DNA of 33,775 nt from NCBI RefSeq assembly GCF_031179145.1, contig NZ_JAPSIB010000020.1, positions 59,541 through 93,315 of the forward strand, given 5' to 3'. Below are positions 8,206 through 16,748 of this stretch, piece after piece (positions within the stretch are counted from its first letter, which is position 1; every line of letters begins with the position of its first letter). A program made the translations under genes and the position numbers. The notes beneath the pieces were generated by a model. The model was not told the origin of the DNA, searched no databases, and saw only the letters and a program-made list of their open reading frames with translations. Source of the DNA: Brevibacterium sp. GTDB taxonomy: Bacteria > Actinomycetota > Actinomycetes > Actinomycetales > Brevibacteriaceae.

Positions 8206-9692
8206 TATAGCAGCGAACTCGTCAGGCGTGCCACGTTCTCGGTGTACTTGTGCAGAAGGGGTCGGTTGCGCCACTCCTCGGCATCGAGCTCGACCGAGTT
8301 CGGGCGGTACTCGTCCATCTCCATCGCGTACATGCGTGAGGCGAATCCTCGGTCGATGATGAACATCGTGACTTCCATGTTCATCGCAAACGATCGCTCG
8401 TCCATGTTCGACGAGCCGATGATCGTGACATCGTCGTCGATGATGAGGAACTTGGAATGCAATACTGTGGGAGCGTGATACATGAATATCCGCACACCCG
8501 CCCGAACCAGCGAGTCATAGTACGACTGCTGTGCTCTCTGCGCAACCCAGTGGTCACTCGTCTCCCCCACATACAGTCGGACATCGACGCCCGAACGTGC
8601 CTCCGTCGTCAGTGCGTGCATGAGCGACTCATCCGGGACGAAGTAGGGCGAGCAGACGACGACTGAGCGATTCGCGTTGTAGATGAGGTGGAGGAACAGC
8701 CGCAGGTTGTTCTCATCTTCGAAGCCGGGCCCCGAGGGCACCACCTGCGCCTGTACGCCTCCACGCTGCGGGGCGTTGAGGGCGATCTGACCCGCGTCCT
8801 CGATCACCTGGCTCGTCTCCGCGTACCAGTCCGAGACAAACACCGCGTCGAGCTCCGCGACGACGGGACCGGTGCATTCGAGCGAGAGGTCCTGCCACTG
8901 GAATCCCTTGCGCAGGTTGCGGCGCTTGTTGTACGAGCGATCGATGATGTTCTGCGATCCGGTGAAGGCCACACTCCCGTCGACGACGAGGATCTTCCGG
9001 TGGTTGCGCAGGTCCGGACGTTGGTACTCACCTCTCCACGGGCGGATCGGCAGGGATCGCCGCCAGCTCACTCCGGAGTCGTTGAGCTTCTTGACCAGTT
9101 CCGAATAGCCCGGATACCCGAGCGAACCGAGGTGATCGATGAGGATCCGCACCTTCACCCCGCGTTCGTGGGCGGCCAGCAGGGATTCGAGCAGCCGCCT
9201 CGTCGTCCGGTCGATGGCGACGATGTAGAACTCGAAGTGCACGTACTTCTCCGCCTGGTCGACGGCGTCGGCCATCGCCTCCATGCAGGCATGATTGTCG
9301 GGATGGAGATCGAAACCGTTGCCGTACGTCAACGGCAGTGCGCCGAGGTCGAAGTTGAGCTGCGCGGCGGTGCTCAGAGGCTCCGGCATGTGCGAGGAGT
9401 CACCGATGATCGCCTGGTCGCTGATCCGCTCCCGGATGACGCGGTTGATGACCTGCTGTTCGTTGCGCCTGCGCTTCGGCAGCTTCGCCGAACCGAGAAG
9501 CAGGAAGGCCGCAATGCCGATATAGGGGATGAAGAAGATCGCCAGCAGCCAGCCCAGTGCCACCGAGGGCCTGCGATTGTGGGGAATCCACCCCAACGCG
9601 ATGATCCTGATGATGAGATCGACCGCAACCAGCGTGATCACCAGCCAGCTCGGCCATGTTCGGTCGATCGTGAAGAAGGAATAGACCTCCAC
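8205..9692 (-). CDS. cls: Cardiolipin synthase (phospholipase D family)
   Basis: From the GTG at 9690-9692 the protein has 495 residues, the usual size for ClsA-type enzymes. Two N-terminal membrane helices (about 13-35 and 43-66) lead into two phospholipase D domains. Each has an HKD motif: HRKILVVDGSVAFTGSQN (catalytic His231) and HSKFLIIDDDVTIIGSSN (His412). The enzyme joins two phosphatidylglycerol molecules into cardiolipin and glycerol at the cytoplasmic membrane. The start is uncertain: a TTG three codons upstream or an ATG at 9782 are alternatives, and the frame is open to 9908, where it would overlap the divergent Nudix gene. The gene has no obvious operon partners. Confidence 0.88.
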   Translation of the reverse strand: MEVYSFFTIDRTWPSWLVITLVAVDLIIRIIALGWIPHNRRPSVALGWLLAIFFIPYIGIAAFLLLGSAKLPKRRRNEQQVINRVIRERISDQAIIGDSSHMPEPLSTAAQLNFDLGALPLTYGNGFDLHPDNHACMEAMADAVDQAEKYVHFEFYIVAIDRTTRRLLESLLAAHERGVKVRILIDHLGSLGYPGYSELVKKLNDSGVSWRRSLPIRPWRGEYQRPDLRNHRKILVVDGSVAFTGSQNIIDRSYNKRRNLRKGFQWQDLSLECTGPVVAELDAVFVSDWYAETSQVIEDAGQIALNAPQRGGVQAQVVPSGPGFEDENNLRLFLHLIYNANRSVVVCSPYFVPDESLMHALTTEARSGVDVRLYVGETSDHWVAQRAQQSYYDSLVRAGVRIFMYHAPTVLHSKFLIIDDDVTIIGSSNMDERSFAMNMEVTMFIIDRGFASRMYAMEMDEYRPNSVELDAEEWRNRPLLHKYTENVARLTSSLL

Positions 9693-9844
9693 GCCGCTCA
9701 ATTCTGTGTTGTTCCGATACTTCGGACTCCGGTCATTCGAAGCCCGTGGCAACTCTTCACCCCATCGTATCCTGCCCCTCATAATGGGAAGCGAAGTCCT
9801 CTCCCGGAATCGAAATCGTCCCCTGGAAGCGAAGGTGCTCACGC

Positions 9845-10537
9845 GTGATCCGAGAAATCTCCCCCGAAGGGTCCGACCCGTCGGACACCGCGGACAGCGC
9901 TCAGGCACGGCTGACCGTCGACGATCCGGCCTCCGTTCCCATCCGGCCTGCCGTCAGTGTGCTCATGGTCCGGGACGGCGAAAACGGGCTCGAGGTCTTC
10001 GTTCAGCATCGCGTCTCTACGATGGACTTCGCCGCCGGAGTCGTCGTGTTCCCCGGCGGTCGCGTCGATCCCAGTGACGAGACGAGGGCCGCCTCGATCG
10101 AGGTCCGTGATCCCGCCGCCCACACGTCCGCGTGGAAGAACTCCTCCATCGCCGAGGTGGCCGACGGCTGGCGCGCTCTCCTGGCCGCCGCGGTGCGGGA
10201 GATCGAGGAGGAGACAGGGACGGTTCTCGACCCCTCGGACTTGAAGCCGTGGGCGAACTGGGTCACGCCCCTGGGTCTGCCGAAGCGCTTCGACACCTAT
10301 TTCTATCTCGCCGTGGTCGGGGAGATCCAGGCTCCACGGCACCAGACGACGGAGGCGCATACGAGCGAATGGCTGCGGGTCGATGAGCTCCTCGCTGAGG
10401 AGGCGGCCGGTCGGCTCAAGCTCATGCGGCCCACCCTGGTGCTGCTCGGGGAGCTGAGCACCCTGGGCGGCACGGACGAGCTCATCGCGCTCGAGCGCCG
10501 GTTCGATCCGGTCAGCCCGGACTTCCCAGCGTCCTGA
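9845..10537 (+). CDS. Nudix hydrolase, NUDT19-like
   Basis: The 230-residue protein starts at a GTG with a GAAGGTG ribosome site. Its core has VRPAVSVLMV-type strands, the PGG block VVVFPGGRVDPSDE (66-79) and REIEEETG (118-125), the metal-binding half of the Nudix box. Between these lies an insertion of about 40 residues, and the first Gly and Glu of the classical GX5E part are absent. This layout is known from NUDT19/RNA-unrelated coenzyme A-cleaving Nudix proteins and many actinobacterial homologues, which hydrolyse nucleoside diphosphate-linked substrates using Mg2+. The substrate here cannot be named. The gene converges on the crotonase gene with a 17-base gap. Confidence 0.78.
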   Translation: MIREISPEGSDPSDTADSAQARLTVDDPASVPIRPAVSVLMVRDGENGLEVFVQHRVSTMDFAAGVVVFPGGRVDPSDETRAASIEVRDPAAHTSAWKNSSIAEVADGWRALLAAAVREIEEETGTVLDPSDLKPWANWVTPLGLPKRFDTYFYLAVVGEIQAPRHQTTEAHTSEWLRVDELLAEEAAGRLKLMRPTLVLLGELSTLGGTDELIALERRFDPVSPDFPAS

Positions 10538-10554
10538 CCCTCCTCAGCCGGGCT

Positions 10555-11415
10555 TCACCGGGTGGCCCGAGCCTCCCGCTTGCGCATCCGTGACAGTTGG
10601 GCCGCGACAGCCTGACGCTGCTCGTCGGTGCCGAGGAGCTGGGCCAAGGCCTCCTGCTCCGCGTCGAGCCCGTCGGCCAATGTCGCTTCATAGGAAGAGT
10701 CGATCAGTCTCTTCGCCGAGGCCAGAGCTGGACGCGACCGACCCGCGAGTTCGGTCGCGAGTTCGAGCGCCCGCTCGACCGGCTGGACGTGGATCTCTTC
10801 GACGAGGCCGACTCGCAGCGCTTCGTGCCCGTCGATCGTGCTGCCCGTGAGGATGAGCTTCTTCGCCATTCCGGGGCCGACCAAGCGCGGCAGGATCTGC
10901 GTGCCGCACATGTCGGGGATGATCCCCCACCGGGTCTCCATCATCGCGAACTGCGAGTCGGGGTGGGCGATGCGCAGGTCGGCGCCAAGCGCGATCTGCA
11001 ACCCTCCCCCGAGTGCCGCGCCGTTCACCGCGGCGATCACGGGAACATCGACGAGCGTCCAGACATGGACGGCTTTCTGCGCGAGCGCGCGTGCCGCGCC
11101 CAGACGCTCACCGAGGACAACGGCGGAGCCCGCACCCACCTCGGCGCCGGCCTCAGACTCTCCGGCGGAACCCGCGCCCGCCTCGGCGATCCTCGCGAAC
11201 TCCCCGAGATCGAGCCCCGCGCTGAACGCGCGGCCGCGGCCGGAGAGGACGACGGCGCGGACCTCGGCGTTCCCGCGCAGGGCCAGGCCCACCTCGACGA
11301 GGTCCTCGAACACCTCCCGGGTCAGGGAGTTGAGCGTCTCCGAGCGGTCGATCTCGACGTGGGCGACGCCAGCGGCGATCGACTGGGTCACCGTGGCGTG
11401 GGTGGCATCAGGCAT
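10555..11415 (-). CDS. Enoyl-CoA hydratase/isomerase (crotonase) family protein
   Basis: The 286-residue protein has the crotonase fold: LNSLTREVFEDL, the oxyanion-hole segment RAFSAGLDLGEF (62-73) and VNGAALGGGLQIALGADLRIA (130-150). The position of the first catalytic Glu of classic hydratases (Glu144 in rat) is Gln140. The second acid is kept as Glu160, and Asp168 lies where dienoyl-CoA isomerases have an aspartate. The enzyme may therefore isomerise rather than hydrate acyl-CoA double bonds; this is inference. An Ala/Gly/Glu-rich insert at about 79-100 is unusual. It is 37 bases downstream of the MFS gene on the same strand and is probably co-transcribed with it. Confidence 0.85.
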   Translation of the reverse strand: MPDATHATVTQSIAAGVAHVEIDRSETLNSLTREVFEDLVEVGLALRGNAEVRAVVLSGRGRAFSAGLDLGEFARIAEAGAGSAGESEAGAEVGAGSAVVLGERLGAARALAQKAVHVWTLVDVPVIAAVNGAALGGGLQIALGADLRIAHPDSQFAMMETRWGIIPDMCGTQILPRLVGPGMAKKLILTGSTIDGHEALRVGLVEEIHVQPVERALELATELAGRSRPALASAKRLIDSSYEATLADGLDAEQEALAQLLGTDEQRQAVAAQLSRMRKREARATR

Positions 11416-11452
11416 AGGCGGATCCTTCGAGGTCAGTCGGCGCGACGATCGG

Positions 11453-12751
11453 TCAGGGGCGTTTCCTGAACCCTATCGAAGCGCCCGACAAGGTCAATGC
11501 GAACACGGCGATGAGGGAGACGAGGCACATGGCGACGACGCCGGGCCAGGCGAAGTCGGTGAAGAGGACGGCGGAGAGCCACGCGCCGAGGCTGGTGCCC
11601 AGGTAGTAGACCGTGAGGTACACGGCCGAGGAACGGGTGGTGTCGACGCCCGGGTGGGCGGCGCTGGCAGCCGCCGAGGCGCCCGTGTGGCCGAGGAAGA
11701 ATCCCCCGGTCAGCAGCGACATTCCGACGATGATTCCGGCCAAGGAGTCCATCAGGGTGAGCCCGGCCCCGATGATCGCGGTGACCATGCCGATGAGCGT
11801 CAGCCGGGTGCGGGAGAACGTCGTCGCGAGCCGGCCGTAGTAGGTGGTCACGACCGTGCCGACGAGGTAGATGAGGAAGAACAGGGCGACCGCGCCTTCG
11901 CTCAGGTGCCAGGGGTCCTGCTGCAGGCGGGATCCGAGCATCGTGAACGAGCCCCCGAACACGATCATGCACAGGAAACCCGTGAGGTAGATTCGCCACA
12001 GTCCCGAGCCCAAGGGAACAATTGCTCGCCGAGGCGGTGCCCCGGGTGCCTGACCCCGGGCGTCCTCGCTCGGCCCGGTATCAGCGTCCGGTGTCTCGGC
12101 GTCTCCATCCGGTGTCTCGGCGTCGAGGTCAACGCGGCGTTCGGGGCCTGCGGTGCGCGGGCGGTGTGTCCCGAACAGGTCCCGGCGCAGCAGCCACACC
12201 ACGACGAGGCCGAAGGACAGGGACACCGCCGCGGTCACGGCCAGGCCTCCGTGCCAGCCCAGCAGCTCGGCGGCGAGGCCCGTGAGCAGTCGCGAGCACA
12301 ACCCGCCGATGGTGTTGCCCGCAATATAGACACCGATCGCTCCGGGCAGAGCTGCCGACGGCAGACGCAGGGACAGGTACGCCATGGCAGTGGCCGGCAC
12401 CGAGGCGATCGCCACTCCCTGGAGGAATCGGACCGCGATGAGCAGCTCGGCCGACGGCATGAAGGGCAGGGCCAGGGCCAGCACCGCCGCGAGGATCACC
12501 CCCGCGGCGATCTGCCGGGCGTGGCCGATGCGCGGCGCCAGCAGGGAGAACGGGATGAGGAAGGCCGCCATCGCCACGTTCGTGGCCGAGACCGTGAGGC
12601 TCGCGGTGGGAGTGTCGATGTCATAGGCCGTGCGGATGGCGGGGATGAGCCCCTGGGTCTCGTAGAGCACGAGGAACACTGCGACGCCTGCGAGGAAGAC
12701 CGCGACCACGGTGCGCCGATCGCTCGTCGCATTCGGCTGCCCGGTCGTCAT
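11453..12751 (-). CDS. MFS transporter, YnfM-like
   Basis: From the ATG at 12749-12751 the protein has 432 residues and about 12 hydrophobic helices in two halves. They are separated by a long cytoplasmic loop (about residues 195-245) rich in Asp, Pro and Glu with a repeated DAETPD string. The sequence around AVFLVLYETQGLIPAIRTAY and the helix-2/3 loop LLAPRIGHARQ resemble the YnfM/AraJ-type drug and metabolite exporters. The substrate is unknown. GTG and TTG starts 3 and 12 codons upstream are possible because the AGGA before the ATG is unusually close. The crotonase gene follows after 37 bases; the glutamate synthase-like gene is divergent. Confidence 0.82.
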   Translation of the reverse strand: MTTGQPNATSDRRTVVAVFLAGVAVFLVLYETQGLIPAIRTAYDIDTPTASLTVSATNVAMAAFLIPFSLLAPRIGHARQIAAGVILAAVLALALPFMPSAELLIAVRFLQGVAIASVPATAMAYLSLRLPSAALPGAIGVYIAGNTIGGLCSRLLTGLAAELLGWHGGLAVTAAVSLSFGLVVVWLLRRDLFGTHRPRTAGPERRVDLDAETPDGDAETPDADTGPSEDARGQAPGAPPRRAIVPLGSGLWRIYLTGFLCMIVFGGSFTMLGSRLQQDPWHLSEGAVALFFLIYLVGTVVTTYYGRLATTFSRTRLTLIGMVTAIIGAGLTLMDSLAGIIVGMSLLTGGFFLGHTGASAAASAAHPGVDTTRSSAVYLTVYYLGTSLGAWLSAVLFTDFAWPGVVAMCLVSLIAVFALTLSGASIGFRKRP

Positions 12752-12909
12752 GTCCTCCACGCTATGCCCGCCCCGGTCGCGTGCCAAACCCTGCCCGGGT
12801 ATGGCCGCGATTCCGACAGGGCCGCCGACGTTTGATCCACCCGTAGTCCTGGAAACACCTCGGCATGCGGTCTAGGCTCGCACCAAGCACCGTGTCTTGA
12901 GGAGGATCG

Positions 12910-14493
12910 ATGAAACACCAGCTGCCCATCGTCAACGTGGTCGCGGAGACTTCGACCGGAAAGAAGGTGGCACGGGTCGCGGCGACCGCCTCGGCGCTGG
13001 GCCTCGGAGCACTGGCCGCGTGGGACTACACCCAGAAGAAGCATGCGGTGCTGCGCAACTACCCCGTCATCGGGCATGCCCGGTACCTGCTCGAGTCGAT
13101 CCGCCCCGAGATCCAGCAGTATTTCATCGAACGGAACTGGGACGGGCGCCCGTTCAACCGCGAGACGCGCACGACCATCTACGAGCGGTCCAAGGGCATC
13201 CACTCCGAGCAGGCATTCGGCACCGAACGCGATGTCGAGCGCAGGGACTACGAAGCACTCATGCACTCAGCGGTTCCGCTGTCGAACCCGAAGGCCCCAC
13301 CGAAAGTCAGGATCGGGGGCGAGAAGTGCACGCAGCCCTACGACATCGCCCTGCTCAATGTCTCCGCCATGAGCTTCGGCTCGCTCAGCGACAACGCGAT
13401 CCGCGCTCTCAACAAGGGAGCGGCAATGGGCGGCTTCGCCCACGACACCGGGGAGGGGGCGATCTCGTCCTATCACCGGGAGTTCGGCGGCGACCTCGTC
13501 TGGGAGCTCGGCACCGCCTATTTCGGAGCTCGGACCGAGGACGGTCACTTCGATCCGGACAGATTCGCGGAGAGATCGCAGGACCCGCAGGTCAAAATGA
13601 CCTCGCTCAAACTGTCCCAGGGGGCCAAACCGGGGATCGGCGGTGTCCTGCCGGGGCCCAAGGTCTCCCAGGAGATCGCCGAGATCCGCGGCATCCCTGT
13701 CGCCGAGACCTGCATCAGCCCACCCAACCACAGCGTGTTCTCCACTCCGATCGAGCTCATGCAGTTCATCGACCGGATGCGTGAGCTCTCGGGCGGCAAG
13801 CCCGCCGGCTTCAAGCTCTGCGTCGGATCCCGCACCGAGTTCCTCGCCATGTGCAAGGCGATGATCGAAACCGGCATCACCCCGGACTTCATCATCGTCG
13901 ACGGTTCCGAAGGCGGGACGGGCGCGGCGCCCCTGGAGTTCGAGGACCATGTCGGCCTGCCCCTGACCCAGGGTCTGATGACCGTCCACAACGCCCTGGT
14001 CGGCACCGGACTGCGCGACAAGATCAAGGTCGGCGCCTCGGGGAAGATCGCGAGCGGATCGGATATCGTCAAACGACTCATCCAGGGCGCCGACTACACG
14101 AACTCGGCCCGCGCGATGATGATGGCGGTCGGCTGCATCCAGGCCATGGCCTGCCACACCGGCAAGTGCCCGGTCGGAGTGGCAACCCAGCATCCGCGCC
14201 GTACCCGCGCTCTCGACGTGCCGGACAAGTCAGAACGGGTGAAGAACTATCAGGAGAGCACTGTCGCCGAGGCGGTCCGGATCATGGCCGCGATGGGAGT
14301 CACCCATCCTGACCAGCTGGAGCCGACCATGCTGCGTCGCAATGTCTCACCGTCGGAGTCCTGGTCCTACGCGAAGCTCTACGAATGGCTTGAGCCGGGC
14401 GAGCTGCTCAACGGTGCGCCGAGCGAATGGGCCGCGGACTGGAAGGCCGCACGCCCCGACAGCTTCCACCTCCAATACGGCGAGAGCCGGTAG
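12910..14493 (+). CDS. FMN-binding glutamate synthase family protein
   Basis: The 527-residue protein corresponds to the central FMN-binding barrel of the glutamate synthase large subunit without the glutaminase domain. A GGAGG site precedes the ATG. Residues 20-37 form a short hydrophobic segment that may anchor or cap the protein. The barrel carries NVSAMSFGSLSDNAIRALNKG (150-170), HDTGEGAISSYH, the loop VDGSEGGTGAAP (330-341) and the cysteine triad Cys409, Cys415, Cys420 in the CX5CX4C spacing that binds the [3Fe-4S] cluster in GltS. With no amidotransferase domain it may use ammonia or an unknown oxidation reaction; the true reaction is not known. It is monocistronic, followed by a complex palindrome. 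Confidence 0.88.
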   Translation: MKHQLPIVNVVAETSTGKKVARVAATASALGLGALAAWDYTQKKHAVLRNYPVIGHARYLLESIRPEIQQYFIERNWDGRPFNRETRTTIYERSKGIHSEQAFGTERDVERRDYEALMHSAVPLSNPKAPPKVRIGGEKCTQPYDIALLNVSAMSFGSLSDNAIRALNKGAAMGGFAHDTGEGAISSYHREFGGDLVWELGTAYFGARTEDGHFDPDRFAERSQDPQVKMTSLKLSQGAKPGIGGVLPGPKVSQEIAEIRGIPVAETCISPPNHSVFSTPIELMQFIDRMRELSGGKPAGFKLCVGSRTEFLAMCKAMIETGITPDFIIVDGSEGGTGAAPLEFEDHVGLPLTQGLMTVHNALVGTGLRDKIKVGASGKIASGSDIVKRLIQGADYTNSARAMMMAVGCIQAMACHTGKCPVGVATQHPRRTRALDVPDKSERVKNYQESTVAEAVRIMAAMGVTHPDQLEPTMLRRNVSPSESWSYAKLYEWLEPGELLNGAPSEWAADWKAARPDSFHLQYGESR

Positions 14494-14504
14494 AGGTCGA
14501 ATCA

Positions 14505-14616
14505 CCGAGCGGACCACTTCACCTCGAAAGTACCGGCTGCGCCCTCGAGGTGAAGTCGTACTCTCGGCGTGAGCATCTCACGAAGTGGTGCTCTCAAGGG
14601 GAAGTGGTCCGCTCGG
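14505..14616. repeat. Complex palindromic repeat built on CGAGCGGACCACTTC
   Basis: This intergenic block between convergent genes is made of four related units. A left unit, CCGAGCGGACCACTTC plus ACCTCGA (14505-14527), pairs with an inverted copy at 14545-14567 (20 of 23 positions). A small hairpin CGTGAG-CAT-CTCACG follows at 14568-14582. Next come an inverted partial copy, GAAGTGGTGCTCTC (14582-14595), and a perfect inverted copy of the first 16 bases at 14601-14616. The same 16-mer recurs at 33615-33630, so it is a dispersed element. It may also act as a bidirectional terminator. Confidence 0.75.
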
Positions 14617-14632
14617 CGGCAGCGCGTGGGCC

Positions 14633-15436
14633 TCACCCCATCACGAGGCCGTTGTCGACGACGAGGTTCTGTCCCGTCACCGCACGGGAGGCAGGCGAGG
14701 CGAAGAACACCACCGCCGAGGCGAACTCCTCCGGGGTCGTCACGTGACCGAGAGCCGACGCCTGAGCGATCTGGTCGAACACCTCGGCGGGGGTGGCCGA
14801 CGACGCGTCGGTGGTCCGCAGCAGCCCGCCCGAGACCATGTTCACCCGCACCCCGATCGGCCCGAGGTCCTTGGCGAACGTCCTGGTCAGCGACAGCAGA
14901 GCGGCCTTCGCGGCCGTGTAGTCGTGGTAGGGCACGACGGGATTCTGAACGAGGTTGGAGCCGATGTTGATGACCCGGCCCGAACCGATCTCCCGGAACC
15001 CGCGCATCGCCGCCTGCACCGTGTTGAGGGCGGCCTCCACCGTGCCCTGGAACTGGTCGGCGAAGTCCGAGTAGTCGATCTCATCGGCCGGCTGGCGCTC
15101 ATCGCCGTTGAAGGAGAAATCGACGAGAGCGCTGTTGACCACGGTCGACACGGGCGCCCCGAACTCCTGGTGGGCGGCCTCGAACATCGCATCGACGGCG
15201 CGGGAGTCTGTGACATCGGCCTCGATCGCCACTGCGCGTCCACCGCGAGCGCGGACCGCCTCGGCGAGCTCCTCCGCGGCCTCGGCGGAGTAGCGGTAGT
15301 TGACGACGACGGCAGCTCCCTCATGCGCGAAGGCCTTCGCGATCGAGGCGCCCAAGCCGCGGCCCGCCCCCGTGACCAGGACGATCTGGTCCTCCAGCGG
15401 CAGCGCCGAGGTGGTGAACGCACGTGCATTGCTCAT
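14633..15436 (-). CDS. SDR family NAD(P)-dependent oxidoreductase (FabG-like)
   Basis: The 267-residue protein is a classical short-chain dehydrogenase/reductase. It shows the cofactor-binding TGAGRGLG (22-29), the DVT acidic turn, a variant VNSA in place of NNAG, and the catalytic set Ser (in NIGSNLVQ), Tyr and Lys (YTAAK) with the usual 13-residue Ser-Tyr spacing. The C-terminal SPASRAVTGQNLVVDNGLVMG matches 3-oxoacyl-ACP reductase-type SDRs. It probably reduces or oxidises a keto/hydroxyl group on an acyl or other small substrate with NADP(H). The gene is divergent from oleA (272 bases apart). A role in olefin metabolism cannot be excluded, but oleD already supplies the reductase of that pathway. 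Confidence 0.85.
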   Translation of the reverse strand: MSNARAFTTSALPLEDQIVLVTGAGRGLGASIAKAFAHEGAAVVVNYRYSAEAAEELAEAVRARGGRAVAIEADVTDSRAVDAMFEAAHQEFGAPVSTVVNSALVDFSFNGDERQPADEIDYSDFADQFQGTVEAALNTVQAAMRGFREIGSGRVINIGSNLVQNPVVPYHDYTAAKAALLSLTRTFAKDLGPIGVRVNMVSGGLLRTTDASSATPAEVFDQIAQASALGHVTTPEEFASAVVFFASPASRAVTGQNLVVDNGLVMG

Positions 15437-15708
15437 GGGTGTGACTCCTGTGCTCGGGCCGCAGAGGGCAGCGGGCGACTCATTGATGCTGCGTCCAGAC
15501 TACCGGTCACAGCACAGCGCCGCCCGGGCTCCGCCGCGGGGCGCCGCAAAGTCCTCACCGCACCCTCAGGCTCACGGATATAGGATTGATTTCTGGCGTC
15601 TGCGCCTTGTCCGCCCCGATCCCGGCCCTCGGCCGGACGTCTCGACGGGCAGGAGGGAGGCTGCCAGAAGACTGAATAGGACTACCCGAAGAGGGATGAG
15701 AACTTCAA

Positions 15709-16737
15709 TTGGCGAACGGCAACGCAACTTTCCGGCATTCGAACGTGGCACTCCTCGGTCTCGCGGAGACAGTGGCACCCAATCGAGTGGCCTCCCAGGA
15801 ATTCGACGAGCGTCTCGCCGATACCCTCTCCACTCTCAGCCTTCCCACCGGCCTGCTGCAACGGGTGGCCGGCGTCGAAGCGAGGCGCAACTGGGATGAG
15901 CCGCATCAGTTCGTCGACGGCGCCATCGCCGCCGGGAAGAAGGCCCTCGCCGAGGCGGACGTCGCGCCCGACGCCATCGGCCTGATGGTCAACACCTCCG
16001 TGACCCGTGAGCACCTGGAGCCCTCGGTCGCCGTCGGCGTCCACGCCGGGATCGGGTTGGGTCCGCAGGCGATGAACTTCGACATCGCCAATGCCTGCCT
16101 CGGCTTCGTCAACGGCATGACCCTGGCCGCATCCATGATCGATGCCGGGCAGATCGAATACGCCCTCGTCGTGGCCGGCGAAGACGCCTCCCGGGTGCAG
16201 GAGGCGACGCTGAGCCGCCTCACCCGCCCGGGCATCACCCGCGATGAGTACCTCAACGAGTTCGCCTCCCTGACTCTGGGCTCGGGCGCGGCGGCTGCCG
16301 TCCTCGGTCCTGCCGACAAGCACCCCGAGGGCCATCGGGTCATCGGCGGCATCACCCGCGCCGCGACCCAGCACCACGAACTGTGCGTGGGCGACCACAA
16401 CGGCATGTTCACCGACACGAAGGGGCTGCTGGCCGGCGGCATGGAGCTCGTCGTCGCCGCCTGGGAAGAAGCTCATCAGGACGGCTGGGATTGGCGGGAC
16501 ATGGACCGCTACGTCATGCACCAGGTCTCCGACGTCCACACGAACTCGATCACCAAGGCCGCCCAGCTCGATTCCGACCGGATCCCCGTGACCTACCCCG
16601 AGCTGGGCAACGTGGGTCCCGCCTCGCTGCCGATCACCCTGTGCCGCGAGGCCGAGCACCTCAAACCGGGCGACCGCGTCCTGTGCATGGGCGTGGGCTC
16701 CGGGCTCAACACCGCAATGACCGAAATCGAGTGGTAA
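15709..16737 (+). CDS. oleA: OleA, acyl-CoA head-to-head condensing enzyme
   Basis: The 342-residue protein is a thiolase-fold condensing enzyme of the OleA type. Its start GNATFRHSNVALL is typical of OleA. Catalytic Cys130 (DIANACLGF), His271 (MHQVSDVH) and Asn301 (GNVGPASLP) are in place. Glu104 in REHLEPS is 26 residues before the Cys, the same spacing as the OleA base Glu117 to Cys143 of Xanthomonas; that glutamate distinguishes OleA from FabH. OleA joins two fatty acyl-CoAs to a 2-alkyl-3-ketoacid. The start is TTG at 15709 with only a distant GAGG; an ATG at 15696 is out of frame. oleBC follows after 11 bases. The 272 bases upstream contain no clear promoter beyond a TAGGAT at 15581. 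Confidence 0.93.
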   Translation: MANGNATFRHSNVALLGLAETVAPNRVASQEFDERLADTLSTLSLPTGLLQRVAGVEARRNWDEPHQFVDGAIAAGKKALAEADVAPDAIGLMVNTSVTREHLEPSVAVGVHAGIGLGPQAMNFDIANACLGFVNGMTLAASMIDAGQIEYALVVAGEDASRVQEATLSRLTRPGITRDEYLNEFASLTLGSGAAAAVLGPADKHPEGHRVIGGITRAATQHHELCVGDHNGMFTDTKGLLAGGMELVVAAWEEAHQDGWDWRDMDRYVMHQVSDVHTNSITKAAQLDSDRIPVTYPELGNVGPASLPITLCREAEHLKPGDRVLCMGVGSGLNTAMTEIEW

Positions 16738-16748
16738 GTAGAGGTTCA

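Noticed and set aside
14633..15436. The SDR gene as a second olefin-pathway reductase
   Set aside because: It lacks OleD-type extended SDR features and is divergent from oleA; oleD already fills the step, so no pathway role is claimed.
16383..16748. Upstream extension of oleBC into oleA
   Set aside because: The frame is open only because of high GC; the extension is Arg/Gly/Pro-rich nonsense, and an ATG with a GAGG site at 16749 begins the conserved hydrolase.
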